Part shown: piece by piece, positions 1 through 10,450 of the stretch
Position numbering within the stretch: the stretch's first letter is position 1
How the letters are laid out: each line of letters begins with the position of its first letter
Assembly (NCBI GenBank): GCA_021613375.1
Contig: CM038705.1
Location: 8,534,595 to 8,598,594, forward strand
DNA: 64,000 nucleotides
Direction of reading: 5' to 3'
From: Megaleporinus macrocephalus
Taxonomy: Eukaryota; Chordata; Actinopteri; Characiformes; Anostomidae
Translations under genes and position numbers: made by a program
Notes under the pieces: generated by a model
The model's database searches: none
Seen by the model: only the letters and a program-made list of their open reading frames with translations
What the model was told of the DNA's origin: nothing

Positions 1-488
1 TGCCCGTTCTGTGCAGCTCATAGTTCACAGTGCAGCTTAATAACATGATCAGAGTAATTACGTTTAATTGCGACTGAAATGCTCACCAGAAATTTAGGAA
101 CGTCCCGCTGCCATTGTGTCTCCAAATCAGATCAGCTGAGATATTGATGGTTGCGCGATGGCGTCTCTGTGCTCTCGTCTCGGATTGTTTGTAAGAGACG
201 TTGGGAGATTTGTCTCTGAAACAGAAACCAGTGTTTTAGCTGTCTGATTCAGGCCTCGTATCTTCAACCAACATCGTGATGAAAGTTTGGGTGAAGCCCC
301 CACAAAACTCCATCTGGAAGATGTAGGGAGTAAACATGTCAGTCAGTATTAGTAAAGCTGAAGGGCTTACAGGCTTGTGAGATTTTGTGTTTGCGCATAT
401 GTTTGTACTTGGGGGGGAGTATTTGCTAGAACCAAGAACAGGTGTGTGCCTAGGACGGAAATCCTAAAGCTAAACAAGGAAAAACTGG

Positions 489-490
<2 letters not shown>
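1..490. other. single-copy-looking sequence, no gene seen
   Basis: Mixed-composition DNA with no open frame that resembles a known protein and no tandem structure. Two small overlapping frames near 367-660 run into the AT microsatellite and a dispersed repeat, so they are not believable genes. No splice-site pattern or promoter could be supported. Confidence 0.5.
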
Positions 491-525
<35 letters not shown>

Positions 526-536
526 TATAGATATTA
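491..536. repeat. (AT)n microsatellite
   Basis: About 17 AT dinucleotides followed by GATATA-type decay. It lies directly upstream of a family A repeat copy. A second family A copy near 7990 is also preceded by an AT run, so the AT tract may belong to, or have grown from, the edge of that element. Confidence 0.9.
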
Positions 537-860
537 TCATCATACATACAATACAAAGTAACATGAATATCTTATTGTGAGAGAAGTAGATCAGATCTTG
601 AGCTCTAGTTTGAAGATCAAAGTTAGGTTCCAGATTTCTCCTGGACGCCCCAGACATTGTATGAATGTATTCAGTTCAGCAGTAATCTTGATTTATCTTA
701 ATGAAGTACTGAGCAGTCAAAGCAGGTATTAGATGAGAACTGTAAATAATACTGGGTTGTTTATAGAAGGAGAAGCTTGGAAAGGGTTAAATAAACACAC
801 TGACGGATGTAAAAGCTCTACTTACTGTATTAATACTGTTTAAATATTTAAATAATAGCT
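537..860 (+). repeat. dispersed repeat family A, copy 1
   Basis: This stretch recurs nearly unchanged at 7986-8310 and 47330-47700 on the same strand, and in part at 16257-16440 on the opposite strand. A shared block runs from CATACATACAATACAAAGT through CTCCTGGACGCCCCAGACAT to GCTTGGAAAGGGTTAAA. No open frame, pol III boxes or clear terminal inverted repeats were identified, so the class is unknown. Copies differ by small indels, which indicates old dispersed insertions rather than recent duplication. Confidence 0.85.
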
Positions 861-984
861 TTTTAAATATAATGCTGGCCTAAAACTTTGGCGTAGTGAT
901 ATAATCTATATTATATATAATATTATCATATAATGTAATATAATTTTTCATTATTCTATATAATTGAAACATGACTGTAAGCTG

Positions 985-1165
985 TGAGAGCTGTCACGAT
1001 GAACGGACCAATAGAAATGCTCTAAAATTTGTGGGAATTAAAACCTTTAGGTAGAAAACTAGCAAAATAGTAACTTTACAGGAGAGGAGAAAAACAGTCT
1101 TAACTTTTAATGCAAGTCAATGGAACCGGAATTCTTTCCAAGTGAATTTGAAGAATTTGCAAAAA
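985..1165. mobile_element. family C short TIR element, palindromic fragment
   Basis: The left part (about 990-1040) reads in the plus sense with GGACCAATAGAAATGCTC. The right part (about 1070-1160) reads in the minus sense with ACTTTACAGGAGAGG and GTCAATGGAACCGGAATT. Both are diagnostic blocks of family C, which is seen complete at 8716-8932 and 49736-49983. The two halves in opposite orientation suggest a rearranged or head-to-head copy. The flank at 861-984 is AT-rich with no other feature. Confidence 0.65.
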
Positions 1166-1289
1166 AAAGAAAATCAACCAATCATTGGGCAGCTAGAAGC
1201 TAGCGAGCGTCTTATCAGAAGTTGTTATTGCTAGAATAACGGTCAGCTGTCCATCAGTGTTGTAGATCAGTGTTGCCGTACTTCAGATA

Positions 1290-1890
1290 TAGGATGTGTC
1301 TCAAACCCTAGTGAGTGTCTAAGTAGGCTGTCTAGGTAGCAGCTGTGTAAGGAGCAGCGTTCTCTCCTCATCTCTCCTCATAAAACAGATTACTGAGACG
1401 CTCTAGTTAGAGAGAGACTGCGTCACGGCTTGTTCCCGCTCACTGCAGCATGCCACCGGTGGTTTAGCTGGTTGCTAAGCTACCGGCCTGCTATCCAAAA
1501 CAATAGCCCAAGGCTTAAAAATCCGCTAGCATAAATGCTAATGTCTGGAGTATAAAACTGTAAATGGTGAAGGACTCGTTACAGAGTTGATAATAAAATA
1601 CTGTTTTGTGTGATTATATGACCAGAAACACATTAAAACTCCAGAGAGAATCAAAATAACTCACATTTTAAAACCACTTTACTACTCATAGATTAGCCTG
1701 TGTTGCATCATGGGATTGTCTTAGCGGCTGAGGAAGCGTTCAATGCTTCCTTAATATCAGGTCTAAATAAGGTTTCTCAGTAGACAGTATGTTTAAGGTA
1801 TGTAAGTATTGGGACAGTCTACATGTCGGGAGCGCATACTATGATATAAAATGCTGCCTATGTAGGAGCTCAGTACTCTTCATACAGCTG
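1290..1890 (-). mobile_element. non-autonomous DNA transposon family F, copy 1
   Basis: The segment from about 1450 to 1885 is the reverse complement of 50097-50480. Shared blocks include the CATAGTATGCGCTCC region and TTATCAACTCTGTAAC. The left edge, GATGTGTCTCAAACCCTAG, resembles the GGTGTGTCTCAAAACCTACT end of the second copy, as expected for terminal inverted repeats. A small open frame at 1789-1974 appears again in the other copy, so it belongs to the repeat and is not a host gene. Superfamily not assigned; Harbinger- or hAT-like ends are possible. Confidence 0.7.
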
Positions 1891-2284
1891 ATGTATATCT
1901 GTGGGTCAGTGGTGGAGCTCTACTTCAGGTGTCTCTTGGTCAGTCCATGTTATAATTATAGTCCTGTCATCTGAATAATCTGAATACCAGTGACCTGGTA
2001 ACCACCCAGCTTGTCCATATGGAGCTTATTGACTAAATGACACCGCCTGGCCAATGACGGGCTACTGTTTGGATGTAAATTAGTAAATACTCCATATGAT
2101 TGGATCATTACTGCACTGATTAATATGTTTCAGCTGGCAACACTTCTTTCAATCGTAACTGATGCAGCGAGTTTCTTAAGATGCCATGTGGGAAGACGTA
2201 TCCCGCGGTCAGGGAAAGATGCTACTGCGTTCCAGAAGACTGAAACTACAATCTTATTATTATAAACTGGATTGGAGAAAAAAA
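1891..2284. other. no gene or repeat recognised
   Basis: Ordinary mixed-composition DNA. I see no tandem structure, no credible open frame and no match to the other repeats in this window. Confidence 0.4.
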
Positions 2285-2520
2285 TGGATGCGTTGATGGA
2301 TGGATACATGCATAGAGGAATGGATAGATAGATAGATAGCTGCATGCAGGGATTGTTGGATTCATATTTTAGTAGACGATGGGTAGATTCATGTATAGAG
2401 AGATGGATAGATGCATGGAGGGACAGATAGATCATTTGGTGCCTGGATGGATGGATGGATGGATGGATAGCTCAATCAATAGATAGGCAGAAAGATAGAT
2501 GGATAGATGCAGTATTTGGT
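2285..2520. repeat. GATG/GATA imperfect microsatellite
   Basis: Interspersed runs of GATGGATG and GATAGATA, the purest at about 2447-2475. The minus-strand open frames here encode only serine/isoleucine/histidine repeats from the tetranucleotides and were discarded. The following stretch, 2521-2936, holds nothing I recognise. Confidence 0.85.
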
Positions 2521-2936
2521 AGAACCCACGGCTATGTTTAATACTGAACAGCTGTAGTGTCTGGAGTCTGGATTGATGGAGAAAGGTCACGTGGTCCAGA
2601 CCTGTACAAGCTTCTAAAGAAAGCGCTATGATCTTGAGGGGCTTCAGGTGGTCAGGCTGACGCTCAGCACTTCTTCGTGGCAATAAAAGAAAGTCAGCTG
2701 GACGTACAGAATGACCAGGCCTGGACTTTTTCTTTCGGGAGGGCAAGACCGAATTCTAGGACGCCAATGCCAAGATTCATTGGGCGTGGATTGCAAAGGA
2801 GTGGGTCAGGCGACCCCTGACTTGGCCTCCACCGAGTTGTGACCTTTAGTTCCATTGAAAGTGTTTAGGGTGGGCTTGAGAAGACTCTCCGGAGCCGTTC
2901 TACTCTCCCTTGGACAAAAATAAACATTGTACTAAG

Positions 2937-3462
2937 TAGGGGTGTGCCATATCGTATCGTACACAATAATATCACCAACGTTTTTGAATATCGTGAACGA
3001 TATTTTAACTTGAAATATCGTGCCATATCACCTATCCCTAATTATCACATCAGGTACTACTTTTATTGTTTTTAGCAAAATAAGAATTCATACTTTTCTC
3101 ATTTCCCATTATATCTCTACTAGAGACAGATTTTATTTGTCCAGTATCATTTACTTTACTTCAGTCCTGGATATATGGACATATTTATTTAATATTTAGT
3201 GTATTATTTAGTATCATGACATTCTGGATCATTGACTTCTGTTACAATCTGATGAATTCTTATATTTTTTAATATCTCAGTTAGGGGTCTGCCATATCAT
3301 ATCGTCTGCAATAATAAAATTAAATTTTCATTTTGCTGCAGTAGTGTATTCTTGAAATATTTTTTTTTATTCATTGTTTTGTCATATCGCCAAGAGTATC
3401 GTTATCACAAAAATACCATTAAATATCGTGATATTATTGGAGGGCCATATCGCCCACCCCTA
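2937..3462. mobile_element. MITE-like elements with GATATGG inverted ends
   Basis: Two sub-elements are visible. The first, 2937-3040, starts TAGGGGTGTGCCATATCG and ends CATATCACCTATCCCTA. The second, 3292-3462, starts TAGGGGTCTGCCATATCA and ends CATATCGCCCACCCCTA. Each pair of ends is an imperfect inverted repeat, and the interiors are rich in CGATAT motifs that could fold. The outermost ends also pair, so this may be one 526-bp element. The pattern recalls Angel/Kolobok-type short inverted-repeat elements of fish; that assignment is from memory. Confidence 0.75.
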
Positions 3463-3544
3463 GTTGCAGCTCTACTTTAATCTACATCCACATTATAATT
3501 TTGCCTCGGCCACCTGGATGCCTGGAATGTTTAGAATAGAATTC

Positions 3545-3830
3545 ACAACTATTTGCTACATGTGTTTACACACATTGGAATTTGACGTCCGCATTTAACC
3601 CAACTGTGCAGTGAAACACCTACATACACACACACTAGTGAACACACACACTAGGGGGCAGTGAGAACACTTGCCCGAAATGGTGGCAGCCCTATCCACA
3701 GCAGCCGGGGAGTAGTTACCTTGCTTGAAGGCACCTCAGTCATGTCCTGTTGGTCCAGGTGATCGAACCAGCAACCTTCTGGTCACAAGACTGGAGGCCT
3801 AATCTTCAGCCCATGACTAATGTTTACCAA
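3545..3830 (-). mobile_element. tRNA-derived SINE, copy 1
   Basis: On the minus strand a pol III B-box-like GGTTCGATC lies at 3761-3769, and a degenerate A-box-like GGGCTGAAGATTAGG lies just upstream. Next come the GAGGTGCCTTCAAGCAAGG and GGGCAAGTGTTCTCACTGCC body blocks, then a GTTGGGTTAAATGCGG tail. The same body recurs on the plus strand at 34965-35205 and as a fragment near 56098-56150. This is the structure of a tRNA-derived fish SINE. The family name is not certain. Confidence 0.75.
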
Positions 3831-4509
3831 TTGGGGACTATTTTAGGGAATGCTGGGAACTACATAGATGAGTGATCAGTCCTGTGTGTTATGAGTTGTC
3901 CCAATGCTTTATCAGATTAAGCTTCAAACCGAAACCACAAGTATAAACAATTCACACTTTTCTTTGATATGAGGCCCATTTGCTGTAACAGGAATGTAGT
4001 TAATCGTTGGCAAGCCGGCCAAGTTTCGATGTTATGCTTCTGTTTGGACACGCAGGCATGTTTTCGGGAATTCACCTTCAAACCTCCACGTCCGCGCTGC
4101 CCGTTGTTGTGAATATGTTCAGCGTGCTGCGGCGTTTCAGTCTGAAATCCAGCAGTGCGCTCTCGGCAGGTGCTCTGGAGGCCGCGCTGCTGCGGCTGCT
4201 GGAGGTTATGAGCCGCAGCGATGCGAGAAGTTGAAAAGTCTGCAGCGCTGATGAGATTGTTGCATTTGTAAGCTTTTCTTTTCTTTTTTTCTTTTTTTTT
4301 TTGTTTGTTGCTGCAGCCTTTGAGGTGCCTGGCGCGCACGCAGGGAAGAAACACATCTCCATACTTTGATTACAGCCGAGTATTTACTGCGTACGTCCTA
4401 TTAGTGCCTTTCCTCCACAACCCATACATACAAATGAAGGAGATATGCATATGCACAACAATACACTGCGGATATTTATGCGTCGGATTCTTTGTACTGC
4501 TATTCTCCT

Positions 4510-4510
<1 letters not shown>
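3831..4510. other. no supported gene; GC-rich patch near 4080-4240
   Basis: Open frames occur on both strands across 3917-4362 (up to 145 codons), centred on a GC-rich patch with CTGCTGCGG motifs. None resembles a protein I know, and the frames overlap each other antisense. I therefore do not call a gene. The patch could be an exon or a small CpG-rich regulatory stretch; nothing in the sequence decides this. Confidence 0.35.

Positions 4511-4574
<64 letters not shown>
4511..4574. repeat. (CT)n microsatellite
   Basis: About 32 uninterrupted CT dinucleotides, followed by a mixed pyrimidine tail. Confidence 0.95.
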
Positions 4575-4578
<4 letters not shown>

Positions 4579-4715
4579 CCCTCCCTCACTTTCTCATAGT
4601 ACTCACAAAAGCATTATAAGCATGGCCATAATAAAGAGAAGTTATACTGAGGTTTCATGTTCAAGTTTCAAGTTTATTTGTTATTTGCATATCATTTCAG
4701 GTCATGCTTGGGAAA

Positions 4716-7110
4716 CACGTTTTAGATACACTACCAGTTAAACGTTTTAGATCACTACCAGTTAAACGTTTTAGATCACTACCAGTTAAACGTTTTACTA
4801 CACTACCAGTTAAACGTTTTACTACACTACCAGTTAAACGTTTTAGATCACTACCAGTTAAACGTTTTAGATACACTACCAGTCAAACATTTTAGTACAC
4901 TACCAGTTAAACGTTTTAGATCGCTACCAGTCAAACGTTTTAGATACACTACCAGTTAAACGTTTTAGTACACTACCAGTCAAACGTTTTAGTACACTAC
5001 CAGTTAAACGTTTTAGTACACTACCAGTTAAACGTTTTAGTACACTACCAGTCAAACGTTTTAGATACACTACCAGTCAAACGTTTTAGTACACTACCAG
5101 TTAAACGTTTTAGATCACTACCAGTCAAACGTTTTAGTACACTACCAGTCAAACGTTTTAGATACACTACCAGTTAAACGTTTTAGTACACTACCAGTTA
5201 AACGTTTTAGATCACTACCAGTTAAACGTTTTAGATACACTACCAGTCAAACGTTTTAGATACACTACCAGTCAAACGTTTTAGATACACTACCAGCCAA
5301 ACGCTTTAGTACACTACCAGCCAAACGTTTTAGATACACTACCAGCCTAACGCTTTAGTACACTATCAGTCAAACGTTTTAGATACACTACCAGTCAAAC
5401 GCTTTAGTACACTATCAGTCAAACGTTTTAGATACACTACCAGTCAAACGTTTTAGATACACTACCAGTCAAACGCTTTAGTACATTATCAGTCAAACGT
5501 TTTAGATACACTACCAGCCTAACGCTTTAGTACACTATCAGTCAAACGTTTTAGATACACTACCAGTCAAACGTTTTAGATCACTACCAGTCAAACGTTT
5601 TAGATCACTACCAGCCAAACGTTTTAGATACACTACCAGTCAAACGTTTTAGTACACTACCAGTCAAACGTTTTAGATCACTACCAGTTAAACGTTTTAG
5701 TACACTACCAGTTAAACGTTTTAGATACACTACCAGTTAAACGTTTTAGATACACTACCAGTCAAACGTTTTAGATCACTACCAGACAAACGTTTTAGTA
5801 CACTACCAGCCAAACGTTTTAGATACACTACCAGTCAAAAGTTTTAGTACATTACCAGTCAAACGTTTTAGTACACTACCAGACAAACGTTTTAGTACAC
5901 TACCAGTCAAACGTTTTAGATCACTACCAGCCAAACGTTTTAGATACACTACCAGTCAAACGTTTTAGTACACTACCAGTCAAACGTTTTAGATCACTAC
6001 CAGTTAAACGTTTTAGTACACTACCAGTTAAACGTTTTAGATACACTACCAGTTAAACGTTTTAGATACACTACCAGTCAAACGTTTTAGATCACTACCA
6101 GACAAACGTTTTAGTACACTACCAGCCAAACGTTTTAGATACACTACCAGTCAAAAGTTTTAGTACACTACCAGTCAAACGTTTTAGTACACTACCAGTC
6201 AAACGTTTTAGTACACTACCAGTCAAACGTTTTAGATACACTACCAGTCAAACGTTTTAGTACACTACCAGTCAAACGTTTTAGATACACTACCAGCCAA
6301 ACGTTTTAGTACACTACCAGTCAAACGTTTTAGTACACTACCAGTCAAACGTTTTAGATACACTACCAGTCAAACGTTTTAGTACACTACCAGTCAAACG
6401 TTTTAGATACACTACCAGTCAAACGTTTTAGTACACTACCAGTCAAACGTTTTAGATACACTACCAGTCAAACGTTTTAGTACACTACCAGCCAAACGTT
6501 TTAGATACACTACCAGTCAAACGTTTTAGTACACTACCAGTCAAACGTTTTAGATCACTACCAGTCAAATGTTTTAGATACACTACCAGTCAAACGTTTT
6601 AGTACACTACCAGTCAAACGTTTTAGATACACTACCAGCCAAACGTTTTAGATACACTACCAGTCAAACGTTTTAGATACACTACCAGTCAAACGTTTTA
6701 GTACACTACCAGCCAAACGTTTTAGTACACTACCAGTCAAACGTTTTAGTACACTACCAGTCAAACGTTTTAGATACACTACCAGTCAAACGTTTTAGTA
6801 CACTACCAGTCAAACGTTTTAGATCACTACCAGCCAAACGTTTTAGATCACTACCAGTCAAACGTTTTAGTACACTACCAGTCAAACGTTTTAGATACAC
6901 TACCAGTCAAACGTTTTAGTACACTACCAGTCAAACGTTTTAGATACACTACCAGTCAAACGTTTTAGTACACTACCAGCCAAACGTTTTAGTACACTAC
7001 CAGTCAAACGTTTTAGATACACTACCAGTCAAACGTTTTAGATACACTACCAGTCAAACGTTTTAGATACACTACCAGTCAAACGTTTTAGATACACTAC
7101 CAGTCAAACG
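4716..7110. repeat. 24/25-bp minisatellite of Tc1-TIR-like units
   Basis: Roughly 95-100 head-to-tail units of ACTACCAGTCAAACGTTTTA joined by AGTAC, AGATAC or AGATC linkers, which gives alternating 24- and 25-bp units. Most variation sits in the dinucleotide after CCAG (TC, TT, CC, AC). The unit resembles the CACTACCAGTCAAAAGTTTG end of Tc1/mariner-type fish transposons. The last unit runs into TCTTTGAGTCACTTTAGAAG, as such an end would. A block at about 5586-5860 is repeated 316 bp downstream, which shows higher-order structure. Confidence 0.95.
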
Positions 7111-7985
7111 TCTTTGAGTCACTTTAGAAGGAGTTATGAACATGTGTTCAGAAAACAGAAAATGAGGAATATTTATATCATTCATATAGACAAGCATGTA
7201 TTTACTTTCAGCATCGCTTGAAAAGTGTTTTTTTGCCATCTCGCTTATTTCACACATACGCAGGAAAGAAGTGAGAGTAAGAGTTCACAGACCCTGAGAA
7301 ACCTGATTAGCAAGTTAAAGCTCTCAGACTTCAGAGCCAGAGGGCTTAATGTGATGTAAGAAATCAGAGGATGCTATTTCAGCGAGCACTTCTACTGATC
7401 ACCCAACTACAGAGATCACAGGAAAACAATTTGAAAGTAGGTACAAGGTTTTGGTGTGTAAATGATATTATTCGAGTATATACTATATATTTTAATGCTG
7501 ATTTTAACAGAAATCTTATTACTGTTGCTAATAATACAGAATCATTAGGCACTGCTGCTACATAATAATATAAAATAGCCTGTAATTATGTAATTACTCT
7601 CTCTGTGACAGTGAGTGTGAGAGTGAGTCACCCTCACAGGTGAGTAGAGCAGCAGCCGGAGTGTGCGCGCGTGTGTGTGCGAGAGGCTTTGTTGTGTAGT
7701 CGGTGTTTGTGTGTAGGTGTGTGTTTATCTGTCAGCATGAGGCTGTGATCTCTCTGGCGGAGAAGAGACTGACGGGGTCGTGTACGTGTGTTAGGATGAG
7801 TGTGTGGTTTGTTTAGTGAGGCTGGCGTGTGTGCATATGAGGTTTTACATACATATTCATATGTTTATATCAAAGATACTGAAACCTGATACTGTAAGAT
7901 TATATATATATAGTAGGCAGGACGAGTGTTGTGAGTGTGTGTTACAGTATGTGGTATATATTATAACTATATATATATATAGATG
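7111..7985. other. no gene seen; GT-rich and AT-rich patches
   Basis: Low-information DNA with GTGAGAGTGAG and GTGTGTG stretches around 7605-7740 and a short (AT)n run at about 7968-7982. Small frames (7371-7565 and 7804-7992) have no recognisable protein character. The first bases after the minisatellite may be the interior of the Tc1-type end that seeded it. Confidence 0.45.
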
Positions 7986-8310
7986 TAAGTAATCATACAT
8001 ACAATACACAGTAACATGAATATCTTATTGTGAAAGAAGTAGATCAGATCTTGAGCTCCAGTTTGAAGATCAAAGTTAGGTTCCAGATTTCTCCTGGACG
8101 CCCCAGACATTGTATGAATGTATTCAGTTCAGCAGCAAATCTTGATTTAGCTTAATGAAGTACTGAGCAGTCAAAGCAGGTATTAGATGAGAACTGTAAA
8201 TAATACTGGGTTGGTTATAGAAGAAGAAGCTTGGAAAGGGTTAAAAAACACACTGACGTATGTAAAAGCACTACTTTCTCTATTAATACTATTAATACTA
8301 AATATCTACC
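7986..8310 (+). repeat. dispersed repeat family A, copy 2
   Basis: Nearly co-linear with 537-860, including the CTCCTGGACGCCCCAGACAT block and the GGAAAGGGTTAAA 3' end. It carries a few substitutions and small indels, and a short AT run precedes it. The following stretch to 8649 shows no feature. Confidence 0.85.
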
Positions 8311-8649
8311 TCAATATTATGAAGAAAAGAAATCTCTGATTGGTCGATTTTCTGCTTGGCGTTTCAAGATAGTGACCCTTTTGTTTGCATGCAAATCTTT
8401 ACAGTGGAACAAGAGTACTAGTGTAATGTGAGCTTAGCAAGAACCTGCTGTGGTAAAATCATGTAATATGCTGAATTCTGGACTCCCCTTTGCTGTTTAT
8501 GCACAGAAACAATGAAGGGGAGTCGGATTCATCTGACCTTGAGGGGCTCTAAGCGTAGTTTTATGACAGGGCTGTATATGGGAACTAAATTCAGCACCTG
8601 TGCTGGGAGCATGAAGAGCCAAACCTGCCAATTCTTGCATAATTCTGCA

Positions 8650-9580
8650 TATAATATAATATAATATAATATAATATAATATAATATAATATAATATAAT
8701 ATAATATAATATAATATTTTCGTCCATTTTTATTTGTCTGCATTATTTGAACAGAACAGCTGCCGTTTACATTGGGTGAATATCTCATGATCAAAGGATC
8801 AATAGAAATGCCTCAAAATAATTTGGAAAATTTTCTGGTTCCATTGACTTACATTCAGAGTAAAGAAGGTTTTTGGCCTCTCCTGTAAAGTTACCATTTT
8901 GGATATATGTGTTTTTATTTGGACAGAGCCAATAATATAATATAATATAATATAATATAATATAATATAATATAATATAATATAATATAATTTAATATAA
9001 TATAATATAATATAATATAATATAATATAATATAATATAATATAATATCATTTAATATAATATAATATAAGAAAACCGCTGCCGTTTACGTTGTGTGAAT
9101 ATTGCATGATCAATGGATCAATAGAAATGCTCCAAAATAATTTGAAAAATATTCTGGTTCCATTGACTTATATTTAAAGTATAGAAGGTTTTTGGCCTCT
9201 CCTGTAAAGTTACCGTTTTGGATATATGTGTTTTTCTTTGGACAGCGGCAAGAATCTAATATAATAAAATATAATATAATATAATATAATATAATATAAT
9301 ATAATATAATATAATATAATATAATATTTTGTTAATATTTTGTTTCCATTTTTATTTTTCTGCATTATTTGAACAGAACAGCTGCCGTTTACATTGTGTG
9401 AATATCTCATGATCAATGGACCAATAGAAATGCTCCAAAATAATTAGGAAAATTTTCTGCTTCCATTGACTTACATTCAAAAAGTAAAAAAAGGTTTTTC
9501 TTTGGACAGCGCCAATAATATAATATAATATAATATAATATAATATAATATAATATAATATAATATAATATAATATAATA
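8650..9580 (+). repeat. alternating (ATAAT)n arrays and family C elements
   Basis: Four pentanucleotide ATAAT arrays (about 8650-8715, 8935-9069, 9257-9325, 9517-9580) alternate with three family C copies (about 8716-8932, 9070-9250, 9326-9512). Each C copy carries GCTGCCGTTTAC, CCAATAGAAATGCTCC or a close variant, and TTCCATTGACTTA. Each ends in TTTGGACAG followed by the next ATAAT array. The unit [C + array] has therefore been copied tandemly with array length changes. The minus-strand YIILY open frames here are microsatellite artefacts. Confidence 0.9.
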
Positions 9581-10030
9581 AAGTTAATTGTACATTAGAT
9601 ATTTATGTAATATTTAATAAGCAGTGGTTGTGCATTAGACTGTGGAGTGTGTTTTTTTTTTTCTATAGTGCAACAAAACATGCCATATGGCCGAGGATGC
9701 CCGAACTTGTACTATATGGTTATAATAAACTGTTTCAGGAGAATTTTGTTGCATCAGACTCTTTTTCCAGACTCTTTTTCTACTGATACCTGGTACCGGA
9801 TCAGTGGCGTCTCTCGTCATGTCACTCTGTATCTTTTCCCGAGCAGCCGCTCTCTGCATTGTGTGGTAAAGAACGGAGCAACAGAAATGCTCCAAAGTTA
9901 CTTTGAGGTTTTGAGAATTATTAATATTATGTTTGTATGTGGTACTTCTGAAGGGTTTTTGCTTCTGTGATGTTTTCTCAGCGCTTTGTTTGAAGAAGAA
10001 TGTTTGTGTGTTGACACATATGATCAGAGA

Positions 10031-10032
<2 letters not shown>
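9581..10032. other. no supported gene; fragment of family C
   Basis: A family C scrap (GCAACAGAAATGCTCCAAAG) lies near 9875-9900. A 107-codon plus-strand frame (9647-9970) and an antisense frame overlap this fragment and have no recognisable domain, so no gene is called. Confidence 0.45.

Positions 10033-10087
<55 letters not shown>
10033..10087. repeat. (GT)n microsatellite
   Basis: About 27 uninterrupted GT dinucleotides. Confidence 0.95.
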
Positions 10088-10088
<1 letters not shown>

Positions 10089-10450
10089 CAGACGCGAGGC
10101 TGGAAGTTAACATGTCTGGACAGTCCTGCGAGGTTAGGAAGGGAAGTCTCTTGGCGACCTGAATTTTCCTGACGTATTTGGGCCACGAAGGAGTGGCCAG
10201 TGCTGTGTCCGTGCGGGTTTTTGTTTATTTGTATACTGACTTGAATACTGACACAGACAGACGTAGACAGACAGTCCCTCTCTGCTACCCCCCCCCCCCC
10301 CCCACTGGCTCAGTCTGGACCTTGGGGGTCTGACATTCATGATGTGAAAGTAAGGCAGCGTCTGAACTTTGGCCTCAGGTTAGAAGAGTTCTCCAGCATT
10401 GTTCAACCTAATGTCTATCTGCCTCATCTGCAATGTTCATATATATATAT
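10088..10450. other. unique stretch with a poly-C run
   Basis: Ordinary sequence apart from a run of about 16 cytosines at 10288-10303 and an AT run at 10439-10452 that borders the next array. No coding signal is seen. Confidence 0.5.

Noticed and set aside
1789..1974. Small frame beginning MFKVCKYWDSLHV as a gene
   Set aside because: The same residues occur in the inverted copy at 49994-50203, so it is part of dispersed transposon family F.
4716..7110. CRISPR-like look of regular short repeats
   Set aside because: There are no unique spacers between units; the repeats are contiguous. The surroundings are vertebrate, not prokaryotic.
8497..9416. Minus frames with YIILYYIILY runs
   Set aside because: Translation of the ATAAT pentanucleotide; three fives make a 15-base frame-preserving unit.
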